Shown here piece after piece: positions 50,613-60,094 of a stretch of 64,000 nucleotides of DNA (position 1 is the stretch's first letter; every line of letters starts with the position of its first letter). The notes beneath the pieces are model-generated. The model saw only the letters and a program-made list of their open reading frames with translations. It searched no databases and had not been told where the DNA came from. Origin of the DNA: UBA4416 sp038327195 (GTDB lineage Bacteria > Bacteroidota > Bacteroidia > B-17B0 > Aurantibacillaceae); the NCBI GenBank assembly GCA_038327195.1, contig JBBQKU010000004.1:1-64000 (forward strand). Direction: 5' to 3'. The translations under genes were made by a program, and so were the position numbers.

Positions 50613-52864
50613 TTTTTTACATCATATAATGGTGGATTTTCCTTTAGTAATTCACTAATTGTACTTTCCATCATTTCGGTGATTACAATATCTGGCTTTT
50701 CTGAAAGAATAATTTTAGGATAAAATAATGTTGACCAAACATAGGTGTGTTTGCTAAACTGCCACGAAAAATAAGGAATTAAATTATTTGCATATGAGTC
50801 TCTAAACATTAACATTTTTGGTGCTAATGTATCATAACTTTGATATGTTAAAATTGGGCCTGACATAAGATAACCTAAATCATTCTTACTGATAGTTTTT
50901 TGAGCATTGTTTATATTAACATTTGATGGAAAATAATCCTTTCTAAATAGATCATGATTAAGTGACACTAATCTTGCTAAATCACCTTCTTCATTATATA
51001 AGATATTCCAATTAATTTCCGCATCAGGTATTGGATTTTTTAAATTTTTAAAATCTTTTTGAATATGATTAATGATTGCTTTATATGCAACATAAGCTCC
51101 ATAATAATTCCAATGTGTGTCTACTTTGTAATATAAATCCTTATGAGATGTTTTTTTTGCTATCTCCATAGAAGTATTAATGTCAATGATGTCGATATCA
51201 CTATTATTTTTTAAATAGGTAACAACTTGATGTAGTTGTGTTTCCTTATTAAATTTAAAGAGTCTTTTACCAACATATTCGTTATAAAAGTGGTGCGGCA
51301 TTAATGGAAAAATAACATAATATTTTATGCCTAATTTTTTTAGCCAATTATTTCTGTTTTGAAGTAGTGAAGTAATTTGTTTAAGTTCAGTAATGGTATA
51401 TGGATTTTTATTTTCATAAACCATTTTGGCTTTCCCCGATATATCAAATAGCCAGCCATCTTTGCCAAAATGAACTAATTTGTTTGTGCTCAGTTCAGAA
51501 AACAGGCTATATCTGAGTTTATTATTAATAGCAGTAAATTTATTTTGCCCTTGCAATTGGTCATTTAAATAATTTTCTAATTGTATGGTATATTTTCTGA
51601 TACTAATAGTATCCTTTTTTGGAAAACTTGTGGTTAACCTTTTTTCACTTTCTAATACCGAACGATGCCCATTAACTAGAAAAAATAAAGCTTGGATAAT
51701 TATTGTTGTTGAAAAAAACACGAAGAGAATAAAATCTGTTATTTTTAAATGGTTTATTTTTTTATTTAGTATCAAACAAAATGCAAACACGATTAACCCA
51801 AAAAATAGCCAAATTGTTTTTCGTATAAAATAAACAAGTTTAATTGTGTTAATAAAATAGGTAGAACCAATGGTAATGTAACTGTCCTGACCTTTTAGTA
51901 ATAGCTTATTTTCGACTAAATCAATATTGTTTCCAACTAAATAACATGGCTTTACTTTATCTAAATTCCATCTTTTGCCAAGCAAACCTAAATTATATTT
52001 GACATTAAAGTCTGATAGATTTGCCCCTGCGTTTGGAAAATCTATTCTGAAATAGTTAGAGTTGTTTGACTCAACCTGACCATCAAAATTATTGCTAATA
52101 TAATCAAGGTTAGTTGAATGTGCTTCGTCAAATGTTGGCGAATTGTTGTTATAATAAATAGCTAAACCCTTAATAGTGTAATCATTGTTTACCTTAATTG
52201 AAACATCAATTTCTTCCCCAAAATAGTTAAATAAGAATAAAGAAATAATTGTTGTTCCAATGCTCATGTAAATTGATTTTTTACTGGGATTTAGAAAAAT
52301 AATTAAAAGGACGAATAGTAAAAAAAGAACACTTATATATGCTGTTTTCCAGAGTTTTATGTTTTCAGTTTCCCACGTTGATGGATTTTCTAATTGGATA
52401 AAAGCATCTTCATTTGGATTATTTATTATGATTTGTATTTGGCCATTTCTAATTATTTTTCTTGTATTTGAACTAACTTTTAATAAGTCAAATTGATTTT
52501 CTCCCAGTGTATAAACTTTATTATTGAAAATAATATTAATTGCTAAAAAAGAAATAGTGTCATTGGCTATTTTATTGTTTAACCTTAAGGATAAATTTAA
52601 TTTTTCATTAGTCAATAAACTCCCCGTTAAATCAAATTGCCTGTAAGCTTCATTTGTGGTTTCCCATTTTTGCAAAAACAAACTATCTTTGTATAAACTA
52701 ATTATTGATTTTTTTGCCGACTTTATACTTGTAAATATTTGAAAAGTATTTGTTTTTTGTGAAACAATTTTATCTTTTTGGTTGAGAATAAAAAAAACAA
52801 AAAGTATAAACACAACCGTTAAATAGTGTAGTTTGTTCTTAATATATAATATTACCTGCAACAT
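50609..52864 (-). CDS. AlgJ/AlgX-like SGNH acetyltransferase with large N-terminal region
   Basis: 751 residues. N-terminal and central transmembrane helices (about 12-28, 167-185, 195-210, 340-365 and 375-395) are followed by an AlgX/AlgJ-type SGNH hydrolase domain from about residue 440: FGKDGWLFDISGKAKMVYEN, then DTHWNYYGAYVAYKAI (the catalytic D-x-H-W) and MLMFRDSYANNLIPYFS (the serine). Such proteins acetylate polysaccharides after MBOAT proteins move acetyl groups across the membrane. The MBOAT gene follows it in the operon order (52864-54255), overlapping by one base, so the pair forms an AlgI/AlgJ-like O-acetylation unit. Confidence 0.85.
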   Translation of the reverse strand: MLQVILYIKNKLHYLTVVFILFVFFILNQKDKIVSQKTNTFQIFTSIKSAKKSIISLYKDSLFLQKWETTNEAYRQFDLTGSLLTNEKLNLSLRLNNKIANDTISFLAINIIFNNKVYTLGENQFDLLKVSSNTRKIIRNGQIQIIINNPNEDAFIQLENPSTWETENIKLWKTAYISVLFLLFVLLIIFLNPSKKSIYMSIGTTIISLFLFNYFGEEIDVSIKVNNDYTIKGLAIYYNNNSPTFDEAHSTNLDYISNNFDGQVESNNSNYFRIDFPNAGANLSDFNVKYNLGLLGKRWNLDKVKPCYLVGNNIDLVENKLLLKGQDSYITIGSTYFINTIKLVYFIRKTIWLFFGLIVFAFCLILNKKINHLKITDFILFVFFSTTIIIQALFFLVNGHRSVLESEKRLTTSFPKKDTISIRKYTIQLENYLNDQLQGQNKFTAINNKLRYSLFSELSTNKLVHFGKDGWLFDISGKAKMVYENKNPYTITELKQITSLLQNRNNWLKKLGIKYYVIFPLMPHHFYNEYVGKRLFKFNKETQLHQVVTYLKNNSDIDIIDINTSMEIAKKTSHKDLYYKVDTHWNYYGAYVAYKAIINHIQKDFKNLKNPIPDAEINWNILYNEEGDLARLVSLNHDLFRKDYFPSNVNINNAQKTISKNDLGYLMSGPILTYQSYDTLAPKMLMFRDSYANNLIPYFSWQFSKHTYVWSTLFYPKIILSEKPDIVITEMMESTISELLKENPPLYDVKK

Positions 52865-54255
52865 TAAAATCTGAAATATATAAATGGATTATAGGTGTCT
52901 GAAGCAAGATAAATTATGCTCAATGAAAAAATTAACATGAGGAACATGGTATTAAATATTGATAAAATTTGAGTAGACTTTGGGGTTTTTAAACTAAAAT
53001 AGTTTTTTATTGGAAAATTTAAAATTATGCCAATTAGCCCTATTAAGAATTCTTCTTTTGACAAATAGTGAGAAACTAACAAACTGTTTTCGTTGTTATT
53101 TAAAAAGAACATGTTTTTTAAATAAAGCACAACATTATCCATGCCGCTGATGTTTTGAAAAACAAAAGAAATTAGTATCACAATTAAAAAATAGATATGA
53201 GAAATTATTTTATGCTTATTTAAAAATTTTTCCAAAAACATTTTTTCCAAAATAATAAATACTCCGTTAAAGCATCCCCACGCTATAAATCTCCATTCTG
53301 CACCATGCCATAAACCAGTTATGAAAAACACGATTAGTATATTTCTATATAAAACTAGTTTCCCTTTTCTGCTGCCACCCAATGGAATATATAAATAGTC
53401 TTTAAACCAATTTGAAAGTGAAATATGCCATCTTTGCCAAAATTCTTTTATTGATCTGCTTATAAATGGGTAATTAAAATTTTCTAGAAAAGTAAAGCCA
53501 AACATTTTTGCCAAACCAATTGCCATATCTGAATAACCTGAAAAATCAAAATAAACTTGTAATGCAAAGGCTATCATTGCTAACCAAGATGCACCAAAAC
53601 TTAGTTGTTGAATATCATCATTCATTATTTTAATGAAAAGAGCTCCCATTACATTAGCAATCAATACTTTTTTTGCTAAGCCAATAATAAATCTTTTAAT
53701 TCCTTCGATAACTTTGTCGAATGTTATTATTCGTTTTGTAAGTTGTGATTCAACGTCGTAATATCTAACTATTGGCCCTGCAACCAATTGTGGAAAAAAA
53801 GTGATATAGAGTAAAAGGTTTGAAAAATTTTTCTGAACTAATTGATTGTTTCTGTAGATATCAATAATATATGATAAACCATGAAATGTAAAAAAAGAGA
53901 TACCTATAGGTAAAATTATGGTCACTTCTTTTAATTGTGCGATACCTAAAGCATTAATATTAGAAATAATAAATGCGAAGTATTTGTAATAAAATAATAA
54001 GCTAAGATTTAGGGTGATGCCAATGATTAGAAACAGTTTTTTGTTTTGAAATTTTGCAATCAAATATCCAGTTAAGAAGTTAATTAATGCAGACAGAATG
54101 ACTAAAATAACCAAATGGCCTTCTCCCCAAGCGTAAAACAGTAAACTACTTAGTAAAAGAAATACGTTTTGTTTTTTTACATTTTTTAATAAATAATTAC
54201 CAAGCAAAACAGATGGTAAAAAAAAGAATAAAAATATAAATGAACTGAATACCAT
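52864..54255 (-). CDS. MBOAT O-acyltransferase (AlgI-like)
   Basis: 463-residue polytopic acyltransferase. The MBOAT core appears as QVYFDFSGYSDMAIGLAKMFGF, NFNYPFISRSIKEFWQRWHISLSNW, DYLYIPLGGSRKGK and ITGLWHGAEWRFIAWG (the active-site His). It moves acetyl groups from the cytoplasm to the periplasmic face for the adjoining AlgJ-like protein. Starts 7 bases after the glycosyltransferase gene upstream. Confidence 0.95.
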   Translation of the reverse strand: MVFSSFIFLFFFLPSVLLGNYLLKNVKKQNVFLLLSSLLFYAWGEGHLVILVILSALINFLTGYLIAKFQNKKLFLIIGITLNLSLLFYYKYFAFIISNINALGIAQLKEVTIILPIGISFFTFHGLSYIIDIYRNNQLVQKNFSNLLLYITFFPQLVAGPIVRYYDVESQLTKRIITFDKVIEGIKRFIIGLAKKVLIANVMGALFIKIMNDDIQQLSFGASWLAMIAFALQVYFDFSGYSDMAIGLAKMFGFTFLENFNYPFISRSIKEFWQRWHISLSNWFKDYLYIPLGGSRKGKLVLYRNILIVFFITGLWHGAEWRFIAWGCFNGVFIILEKMFLEKFLNKHKIISHIYFLIVILISFVFQNISGMDNVVLYLKNMFFLNNNENSLLVSHYLSKEEFLIGLIGIILNFPIKNYFSLKTPKSTQILSIFNTMFLMLIFSLSIIYLASDTYNPFIYFRF

Positions 54256-54262
54256 CTAAATA

Positions 54263-56386
54263 TTATTTCAATGTAAAGTGCACTCCCGCTCTTGTTAAGT
54301 TTTGATTATAGCATGGATCATGGTCTACGTATTTCATCCATTTTCTTCTAAATAAACTCACCTCTTTTACATGTCGCTTATAACCCTCTGAATTTGCATG
54401 AGGGTGTCCTCTTGATATTGATTCATAATGGTATAGTTTAACATGTGGAACATATAAATTTCTGTATCCTTTTTCTACAACTTTTAAGCAAAAATCCACA
54501 TCATTATATTCCACAACAAATTCTTCGTTAAAGCCATTTACCTCATCATAAACAGTTGTTCTGATTAAAATACAAGCTGCAGTTAATGCAGAATAATTAT
54601 TTAATAATTTTTGATAATGAAAATATCCTGGCTCATCCATGTAATCGCCTAGAAATGCATGAGACGCTACTCCACCTAGTCCTACAACAACTCCCGCGTG
54701 CTGAATCGTGTCGTCGTCAAATAGAAGTTTGCATCCAACAACACCAATTTCTGGCCTTTGCGCATGTTCTATCAATCCATTAATCCAATCTGGTGAAATT
54801 ACTTGTGTGTCATTATTTAATAAAAGTAAATATTTACCACTGGCATGTTTTCTGCCAAGATTCATTAATCTAGAAAAATTAAAAGATTTCTCGTCACGGA
54901 CATAGATAAATTTAAATGTAGTTTGTTTTTTATATTTTTCAATGAGTTTGAAAAATCCCTTCTCGTTGCTATTATTGTCTACTAAAATTATTTCAAAAGC
55001 CTTATATTCAGATAAATTAATAATTGAATCAATACATTTTTCTAAATACTCTTGCTTGTTTTTTGTAGGTATAATAATACTCACTAAATCATCAGGATTT
55101 TTTATCTTTAACCTTACTGTATAGCCCACAAAACCTTCTAAGAAACTAATTTCATTATCGTATCCTCTTCTTGTGAGCGCCTCCGATATTGCTAACTGAG
55201 CAGCTCGATATGCATAAGGTTTGGCTGTTTCACTTGCTGCTGCGCTGTATTCATGAATTCTCCAATGATATAAAATTTCTGCAATATGATATATATTGGT
55301 GTATTTTTCGGTGTATCGTAATAATAAATCATAATCTTGACTTCCTTCAAATCCAACCCTAAAACCACCAATTTCCTTCAACTGGTTTGTTTTAAATACA
55401 CTAACATGGCAAATATAATTCCTAGATAGTAAACTATCAGGGCTCCAATCTGGTTTAAAATGAGCTTCGGAGTGAATGTTGTTTTCATCTATTTTATCTT
55501 CATCACTATAAATGAAATCAGCATCTGGCTTTTGATTTATTAATTTAACAATCTCATAAATTGCATTTTCTCGCAGCTCATCATCTTGGTCAAATAGTAA
55601 TGAATATTCTCCAGTTGCTAATTCTAAAGCCGAGTTACTAGCTTTTGAAATATGGCCATTTTCTTTTCTGTATGTAACTTTAATATTAGGATGTTTTTTT
55701 CGATATTCTTCTATAATGATTTTAACTTCTTCATCTGTTGAAAAATCATCTGCAATGCAGATTTCCCAATTGCTATAAATTTGATTTATTACTGAATCTA
55801 TTGCTTTTTTAAAAAATTCTATCGGTGGATTATAAACAGGAATAATAATGCTTATAAGGGGTTTGTTTACAAAATTCTTTTGAAGATTTAATAAGTGTTT
55901 TCTTTTATCTTTAGTAATTATTCTTCTTGTTAAATATTGATTATAATCCGCTTGATTTGATAAATAGTCAGTAAAAACTTCTACAATCATTACCTTCTTA
56001 GTTTCAACTAATAAATAAATATGTTTAAATACTTTTGCAAATATTATTCTTAATACTTTTCCTCCTCTTTTGAAAACGTAATTAAATAAAACAGAAAACA
56101 GGCTCTTCTTATTCCCCTTTTTAACATTTCCCCTAAGCCTTTTAATATATACAGCAATTTGTTTTTTGAATTTATAATATTTGCTATTTTCTAATTCGGC
56201 AACACGTTTTATCAAAAGATCTATACTTTTGAACGCATTATTTAATTGAGAGTTTAAGTTTTTTGTTGTGCTTCTGTAATTTATAACGTCTTTATATAAT
56301 TCTTCTTTTGACTTTTCTTTTAAAATCAACAGGTCATTTTTTTCTTTAAGAGTTATACTACTCTTTTTTAACTTTTCTTCAATCAT
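54263..56386 (-). CDS. Double-domain GT2 glycosyltransferase with N-terminal coiled coil
   Basis: 707 residues. Residues 1-70 form a Lys/Glu-rich coiled coil, then a basic linker, then two GT2 modules. The first (PLISIIIPVYNPPIEFFKKAIDSV, from about 172; metal-site DQDDE) and the second (LVSIIIPTKNKQEYLEK, from about 438; LLNNDTQVISPDW and the acceptor-site EYNDVDFCLKVVEKG) are typical of O-antigen glycosyltransferases that add two sugars. It abuts the ABC ATPase gene with no gap, so it is part of the same operon. Confidence 0.92.
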   Translation of the reverse strand: MIEEKLKKSSITLKEKNDLLILKEKSKEELYKDVINYRSTTKNLNSQLNNAFKSIDLLIKRVAELENSKYYKFKKQIAVYIKRLRGNVKKGNKKSLFSVLFNYVFKRGGKVLRIIFAKVFKHIYLLVETKKVMIVEVFTDYLSNQADYNQYLTRRIITKDKRKHLLNLQKNFVNKPLISIIIPVYNPPIEFFKKAIDSVINQIYSNWEICIADDFSTDEEVKIIIEEYRKKHPNIKVTYRKENGHISKASNSALELATGEYSLLFDQDDELRENAIYEIVKLINQKPDADFIYSDEDKIDENNIHSEAHFKPDWSPDSLLSRNYICHVSVFKTNQLKEIGGFRVGFEGSQDYDLLLRYTEKYTNIYHIAEILYHWRIHEYSAAASETAKPYAYRAAQLAISEALTRRGYDNEISFLEGFVGYTVRLKIKNPDDLVSIIIPTKNKQEYLEKCIDSIINLSEYKAFEIILVDNNSNEKGFFKLIEKYKKQTTFKFIYVRDEKSFNFSRLMNLGRKHASGKYLLLLNNDTQVISPDWINGLIEHAQRPEIGVVGCKLLFDDDTIQHAGVVVGLGGVASHAFLGDYMDEPGYFHYQKLLNNYSALTAACILIRTTVYDEVNGFNEEFVVEYNDVDFCLKVVEKGYRNLYVPHVKLYHYESISRGHPHANSEGYKRHVKEVSLFRRKWMKYVDHDPCYNQNLTRAGVHFTLK

Positions 56387-57127
56387 TTAATTAAAAAGAT
56401 TTAAATAGTGTTTCATTACTTCTTCAGATTTTCCATCAACAGAAATTCTTCCTTTTTCTATACATATTGAGCGCTCACATAATTCTAAAATTTCATCTGC
56501 ATTATGAGAAACAAATAGGATAGTTGCCCCAGCATTTTTTATTTCTATAATTCTTTTCTTACACTTATCTTGAAATCCTTTGTCTCCAACTGCCAGCACT
56601 TCGTCAATCATCATTAATTGTGGTTGTGAAATTACAACACTACTGAACGCTAAACGTGCAAGCATTCCTGTTGAATACATTTTTGTAGGTTGTTTCAATT
56701 GTTCTAACGATAATTCTGAAAAACTCGCAACGGAATCTATCAATTCATTTATTTTATTTTTGTCATAATTTCCGCTAAGAGCTGTGTATATTTTAATATT
56801 CTCAATTCCACTTAACTCTAATTCTAAACCAGCTCCAAGCGTTAGTAAAGGTGACATTTCAATATTCACTTTACAGGTTCCTTCTGAAGGCGTTATTATT
56901 CCCGCAATTGTCCGAAGTAACGTACTCTTCCCTTCGCCATTCCTCCCAACTATACCAACACATTCACCTTTGTTAATTTTTAAATTAATGTTATTTAAAA
57001 TTACTTTTTTATCAAATGGTGAAAATAAACCGCCCTTAGTTACAAAGTCCTTTATGGAATAGATTCCTCTTTTGTTATGCAAATAACAAACAGAAACATT
57101 ATTTAATTCTATTGCTAAATCTTGCAT
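56387..57127 (-). CDS. Polysaccharide ABC transporter ATP-binding protein (Wzt-like, short form)
   Basis: 246-residue ATPase with Walker A GRNGEGKSTLLRTIAG, signature YSTGMLARLAFS and Walker B QLMMIDEVLAVGD. The Walker A has Glu where most homologues have Ala. It lacks the C-terminal carbohydrate-binding domain of long Wzt proteins, as in KpsT-type exporters. Paired with the permease at 57129, one base away. Confidence 0.93.
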   Translation of the reverse strand: MQDLAIELNNVSVCYLHNKRGIYSIKDFVTKGGLFSPFDKKVILNNINLKINKGECVGIVGRNGEGKSTLLRTIAGIITPSEGTCKVNIEMSPLLTLGAGLELELSGIENIKIYTALSGNYDKNKINELIDSVASFSELSLEQLKQPTKMYSTGMLARLAFSSVVISQPQLMMIDEVLAVGDKGFQDKCKKRIIEIKNAGATILFVSHNADEILELCERSICIEKGRISVDGKSEEVMKHYLNLFN

Positions 57128-57128
57128 T

Positions 57129-57884
57129 CTAGAGGTTTGAAATAAATCCGTTTTTTGTTTTTTTGTAAATTAATGCGGAAATGGAAATAAAAATAATTGT
57201 TATAATTATACAGTTTATACTGTAGTGAAGTGATGGTGATTTGCCTTCATATAATACATTTCGAATTATATAAAAAAAATGGAATAGGGGATTTAGTTTG
57301 AAATAAAAATTATTTTCATTCGAAATAATATCAGATGAATATGCGATTGGCGTCAAATAGAACAATGCTGGATTGAGCGTATTCCATAAAATGCCCACAT
57401 CCCTAAAAAATACGTTTAATGACCCCAGAATTAAACCCACAGAAAAAATAAATATACTAAATAAAATAATAATTGGAATGATATAAAGAATTGTAAAATT
57501 AATTTTCAAATTTAGAAAAAACATTAAGCCAATAAACACTACAAAACCGGCAAGAAAACTTATTAATTCTGTTAATTGTTCCGAAAATGGATATAATATT
57601 TTTTTTACTTGAAGTGATTTAATTAGATGAGCATTTTTAATAAATGTTTGTGATAATTGATTGCAACTTCCCGAAAAATACACCCAAAAAATTAATCCAC
57701 TGAGCACATATAGAGTATAGTTTTCGATTTGCGAAAAAGCTTTAGAAAACACAAAATTAAATATAAGTAGATAGAACAAAGGATGAACAAAACTCCATAC
57801 AAACCCTAACAAGGAGTGTTTATATTTTAATTGTAAATTTTTATAAACTAAAAAGTATAGTGTATATAGATTAAGAGGCTTCAT
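57129..57884 (-). CDS. Polysaccharide ABC transporter permease (Wzm-like)
   Basis: 251-residue ABC-2 type permease with six hydrophobic segments and the N-terminal LQLKYKHSLLGFVWSFVHPLFYLLIFNFVF, matching the Wzm/TagG family that exports polysaccharides to the periplasm. It is the first gene of the leftward part of the polysaccharide locus and is divergent from the glycosyltransferase gene at 57954, with the divergent promoter region at 57885-57953. Confidence 0.93.
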   Translation of the reverse strand: MKPLNLYTLYFLVYKNLQLKYKHSLLGFVWSFVHPLFYLLIFNFVFSKAFSQIENYTLYVLSGLIFWVYFSGSCNQLSQTFIKNAHLIKSLQVKKILYPFSEQLTELISFLAGFVVFIGLMFFLNLKINFTILYIIPIIILFSIFIFSVGLILGSLNVFFRDVGILWNTLNPALFYLTPIAYSSDIISNENNFYFKLNPLFHFFYIIRNVLYEGKSPSLHYSINCIIITIIFISISALIYKKTKNGFISNL

Positions 57885-57953
57885 TTAACCGTGAAAGTAA
57901 GCATTTTACCCATATCTATTAAGCATTTTTGTGTATTTTTATCTCTCTTTATT

Positions 57954-58982
57954 ATGAAGTTCTACATCAACGGTAAATTTTTATGTCAACAAAAAACAGG
58001 AGTTCAAGCTTATGCGTTTGGTATGCTTGAGGCATTGTTGAAAGTTGGATTTGAGTTTGTTGTTTTAGTGCCAAAATCCTTTGAAAATGAGTCTAATTTA
58101 CCTTTAAAAAGGATAGGTAGAGCCTCTAGTTTAGTAATATGGGAACAAGTTTATTTATGCAATTTCATCTATAAAGACAAAGATGCGATTCTTATTAACT
58201 TTTGTAATTCAGCCCCATTATTTTTAAAAAATCAAGTAATTACGATTCATGATTTAGCTTTTGAAGTAAAAAATGTGAATTGGTTTTCTTATTTTTTCAA
58301 AATTTGGTACCGATTCTTGATTCCAAGCATTTGTAAGAATTCGAAATTGATTTTAACTATTTCTGAATTTTCAAAAAGTGAAATTTGTTTAAACTATAAA
58401 ATACCAACTACTAAAGTAAAAATTATTCCTAACGGAATTCCATTTATTGCAGACATCGCAAAACACACTATTGATGGGAAATACCTTTTACTGATAGGAG
58501 GAAATAATCCTAGAAAAAACAATAATTTCATTTTGAATCAAATTTTAGCCATAGAAAATTTAGGTTATTATATTATTGTTCTATCAAATAATAGGTCTGT
58601 ATTCGTAAATAATTCTGAAACAGTTCATCCTTCTGTTAGAAATTTAGATTATATAGAAAGTGAAGACTATTATTCTCTAATAAGAAATGCCTCTGCATTA
58701 ATTTACCCTTCTCTTTATGAAGGTTTTGGAATCCCAATTTTAGAAGCACTTTGTTTAAAAACACCTGTTATTTGTTCAGATTTGCCTGTATTTAAAGAAA
58801 GCTTCGATGAAGGGCCTATTTATTTCAAGAATAATGATAATAATAGTTTTTTGGCAGCATTAAAAAAAATTGGCACTACTAAAGTTTCTGAAGAATATGT
58901 TGAAAATCTTAAAAAAAGCTATAATTTTAAAACTTCAGCTAATTTGCTAATTAGTGAGCTAAAATGCCTTGAATCACAATGA
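57954..58982 (+). CDS. GT4 family glycosyltransferase
   Basis: 342 residues from the ATG at 57954; an upstream GTG at 57891 would add 21 hydrophobic residues that are not expected in this family. It starts MKFYINGKFLCQQKTGVQAY, with the usual GT4 G-VQ loop, and ends with YPSLYEGFGIPILEALCLKTPVICSDLPVFKE (the E-x7-E nucleotide-sugar motif EGFGIPILE). Overlaps the next gene by 4 bases (ATGA). Confidence 0.9.
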   Translation: MKFYINGKFLCQQKTGVQAYAFGMLEALLKVGFEFVVLVPKSFENESNLPLKRIGRASSLVIWEQVYLCNFIYKDKDAILINFCNSAPLFLKNQVITIHDLAFEVKNVNWFSYFFKIWYRFLIPSICKNSKLILTISEFSKSEICLNYKIPTTKVKIIPNGIPFIADIAKHTIDGKYLLLIGGNNPRKNNNFILNQILAIENLGYYIIVLSNNRSVFVNNSETVHPSVRNLDYIESEDYYSLIRNASALIYPSLYEGFGIPILEALCLKTPVICSDLPVFKESFDEGPIYFKNNDNNSFLAALKKIGTTKVSEEYVENLKKSYNFKTSANLLISELKCLESQ

Positions 58983-60094
58983 AAATTGCAATAGTACACG
59001 ATTGGTTTAATGATATTGGCGGAGCTGAAAAGGTGGTTCGCGAGATGCTTGTATGCTATCCTGAAGCTGATGTTTTTAGTTTGATTGACTTTTATGATTC
59101 TAATAAAAGAGAAAATTATTTGTTTAACAAAAAAGTACATACTACTTTTTTACAGTACATTCCATTAGCTAAAAAAATATATAGATTATTTTTCCCAATT
59201 TTTCCTTATGCAATTGAAAGATTGAAATTGGATGATTATGATTTAATTATTTCTTCGTCGAGTTGTGTTGCTAAAGGAATAAAAAAAAGAAAGAACCAAT
59301 TGCATATTTGTTATTGCCATAGCCCTGTTAGGTATGCTTGGGATCTTCGTGCAGATTATCTTGCGGCAATTAACAATAAGGTTGTTAGAAGTGTATTTAA
59401 TTATTTTTTAAATCGACTTCAAAAATGGGATTTGAAAAACAATGTTGGTGTAGATCATTTTATTGCTAATTCAGAAAATGTAAAACTTAGAATCAAAAAT
59501 AATTATAATCGTGAGTCTGTAGTTATTTATCCACCAGTTAATATCGATTTATTTAGTGTTAACGAAGTAAAGGAAGATTATTATTTTACAGTTTCTAGGT
59601 TAGTTGCGTATAAAAAAACTGAATTAATTATTAAGGCATTCGCAAATTTTCCACACCTTACTTTATTAGTTGCAGGTGATGGGCCTAACAAAAAAAAATT
59701 AATAAATATTTCAACGAATAACGTGAAAATTTTAGGATATCTTAGCTCGGACGTCCTAAGTAAAAAAATATCCAAAGCCAAAGCTTTTGTAGCAAACGCA
59801 AATGAAGATTTTGGCATTACAATTGTAGAAGCGCAAGCTGCTGGTACTCCAATTATTGTTCCTTTTATAGGTGGTTATAAAGAAACAGTTAATGAATTAA
59901 CTGGATTATTTTTTGAAAGCCAAACAGTTGAAGATATCACAAATGCAATATTTCAATTTGAAAGTAACAAAAAGTTGTTTAATAAAATGGATTTTATTCA
60001 AAACACAAAACGGTTTGATAAGGTTCGATTTCACAGGGAATTCAAGGAATTTGTTGATGATAAAGTTTTAAGTTATAAAACAAAAAATGGATAA
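58979..60094 (+). CDS. GT4 glycosyltransferase of the WbaZ/mannosyltransferase type
   Basis: 371 residues. VHDWFNDIGGAEKVVREML and CYCHSPVRYAWDLRADYLA are the signature blocks of the mannosyl- or N-acetylhexosaminyl-transferases such as WbaZ. The C-terminal half (TVSRLVAYKKTELIIKAFANFP, NEDFGITIVEAQAAGTPIIV) has the E-x7-E donor-site motif EDFGITIVE. Translated with a 4-base overlap with the previous gene and an 8-base overlap with the ligase/polymerase gene that follows. Confidence 0.92.
   Translation: MKIAIVHDWFNDIGGAEKVVREMLVCYPEADVFSLIDFYDSNKRENYLFNKKVHTTFLQYIPLAKKIYRLFFPIFPYAIERLKLDDYDLIISSSSCVAKGIKKRKNQLHICYCHSPVRYAWDLRADYLAAINNKVVRSVFNYFLNRLQKWDLKNNVGVDHFIANSENVKLRIKNNYNRESVVIYPPVNIDLFSVNEVKEDYYFTVSRLVAYKKTELIIKAFANFPHLTLLVAGDGPNKKKLINISTNNVKILGYLSSDVLSKKISKAKAFVANANEDFGITIVEAQAAGTPIIVPFIGGYKETVNELTGLFFESQTVEDITNAIFQFESNKKLFNKMDFIQNTKRFDKVRFHREFKEFVDDKVLSYKTKNG

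Noticed and set aside
57891..57891. GTG at 57891 as start of the GT4 gene
   Set aside because: It adds 21 residues not typical of the family; the ATG at 57954 gives the usual N-terminus.
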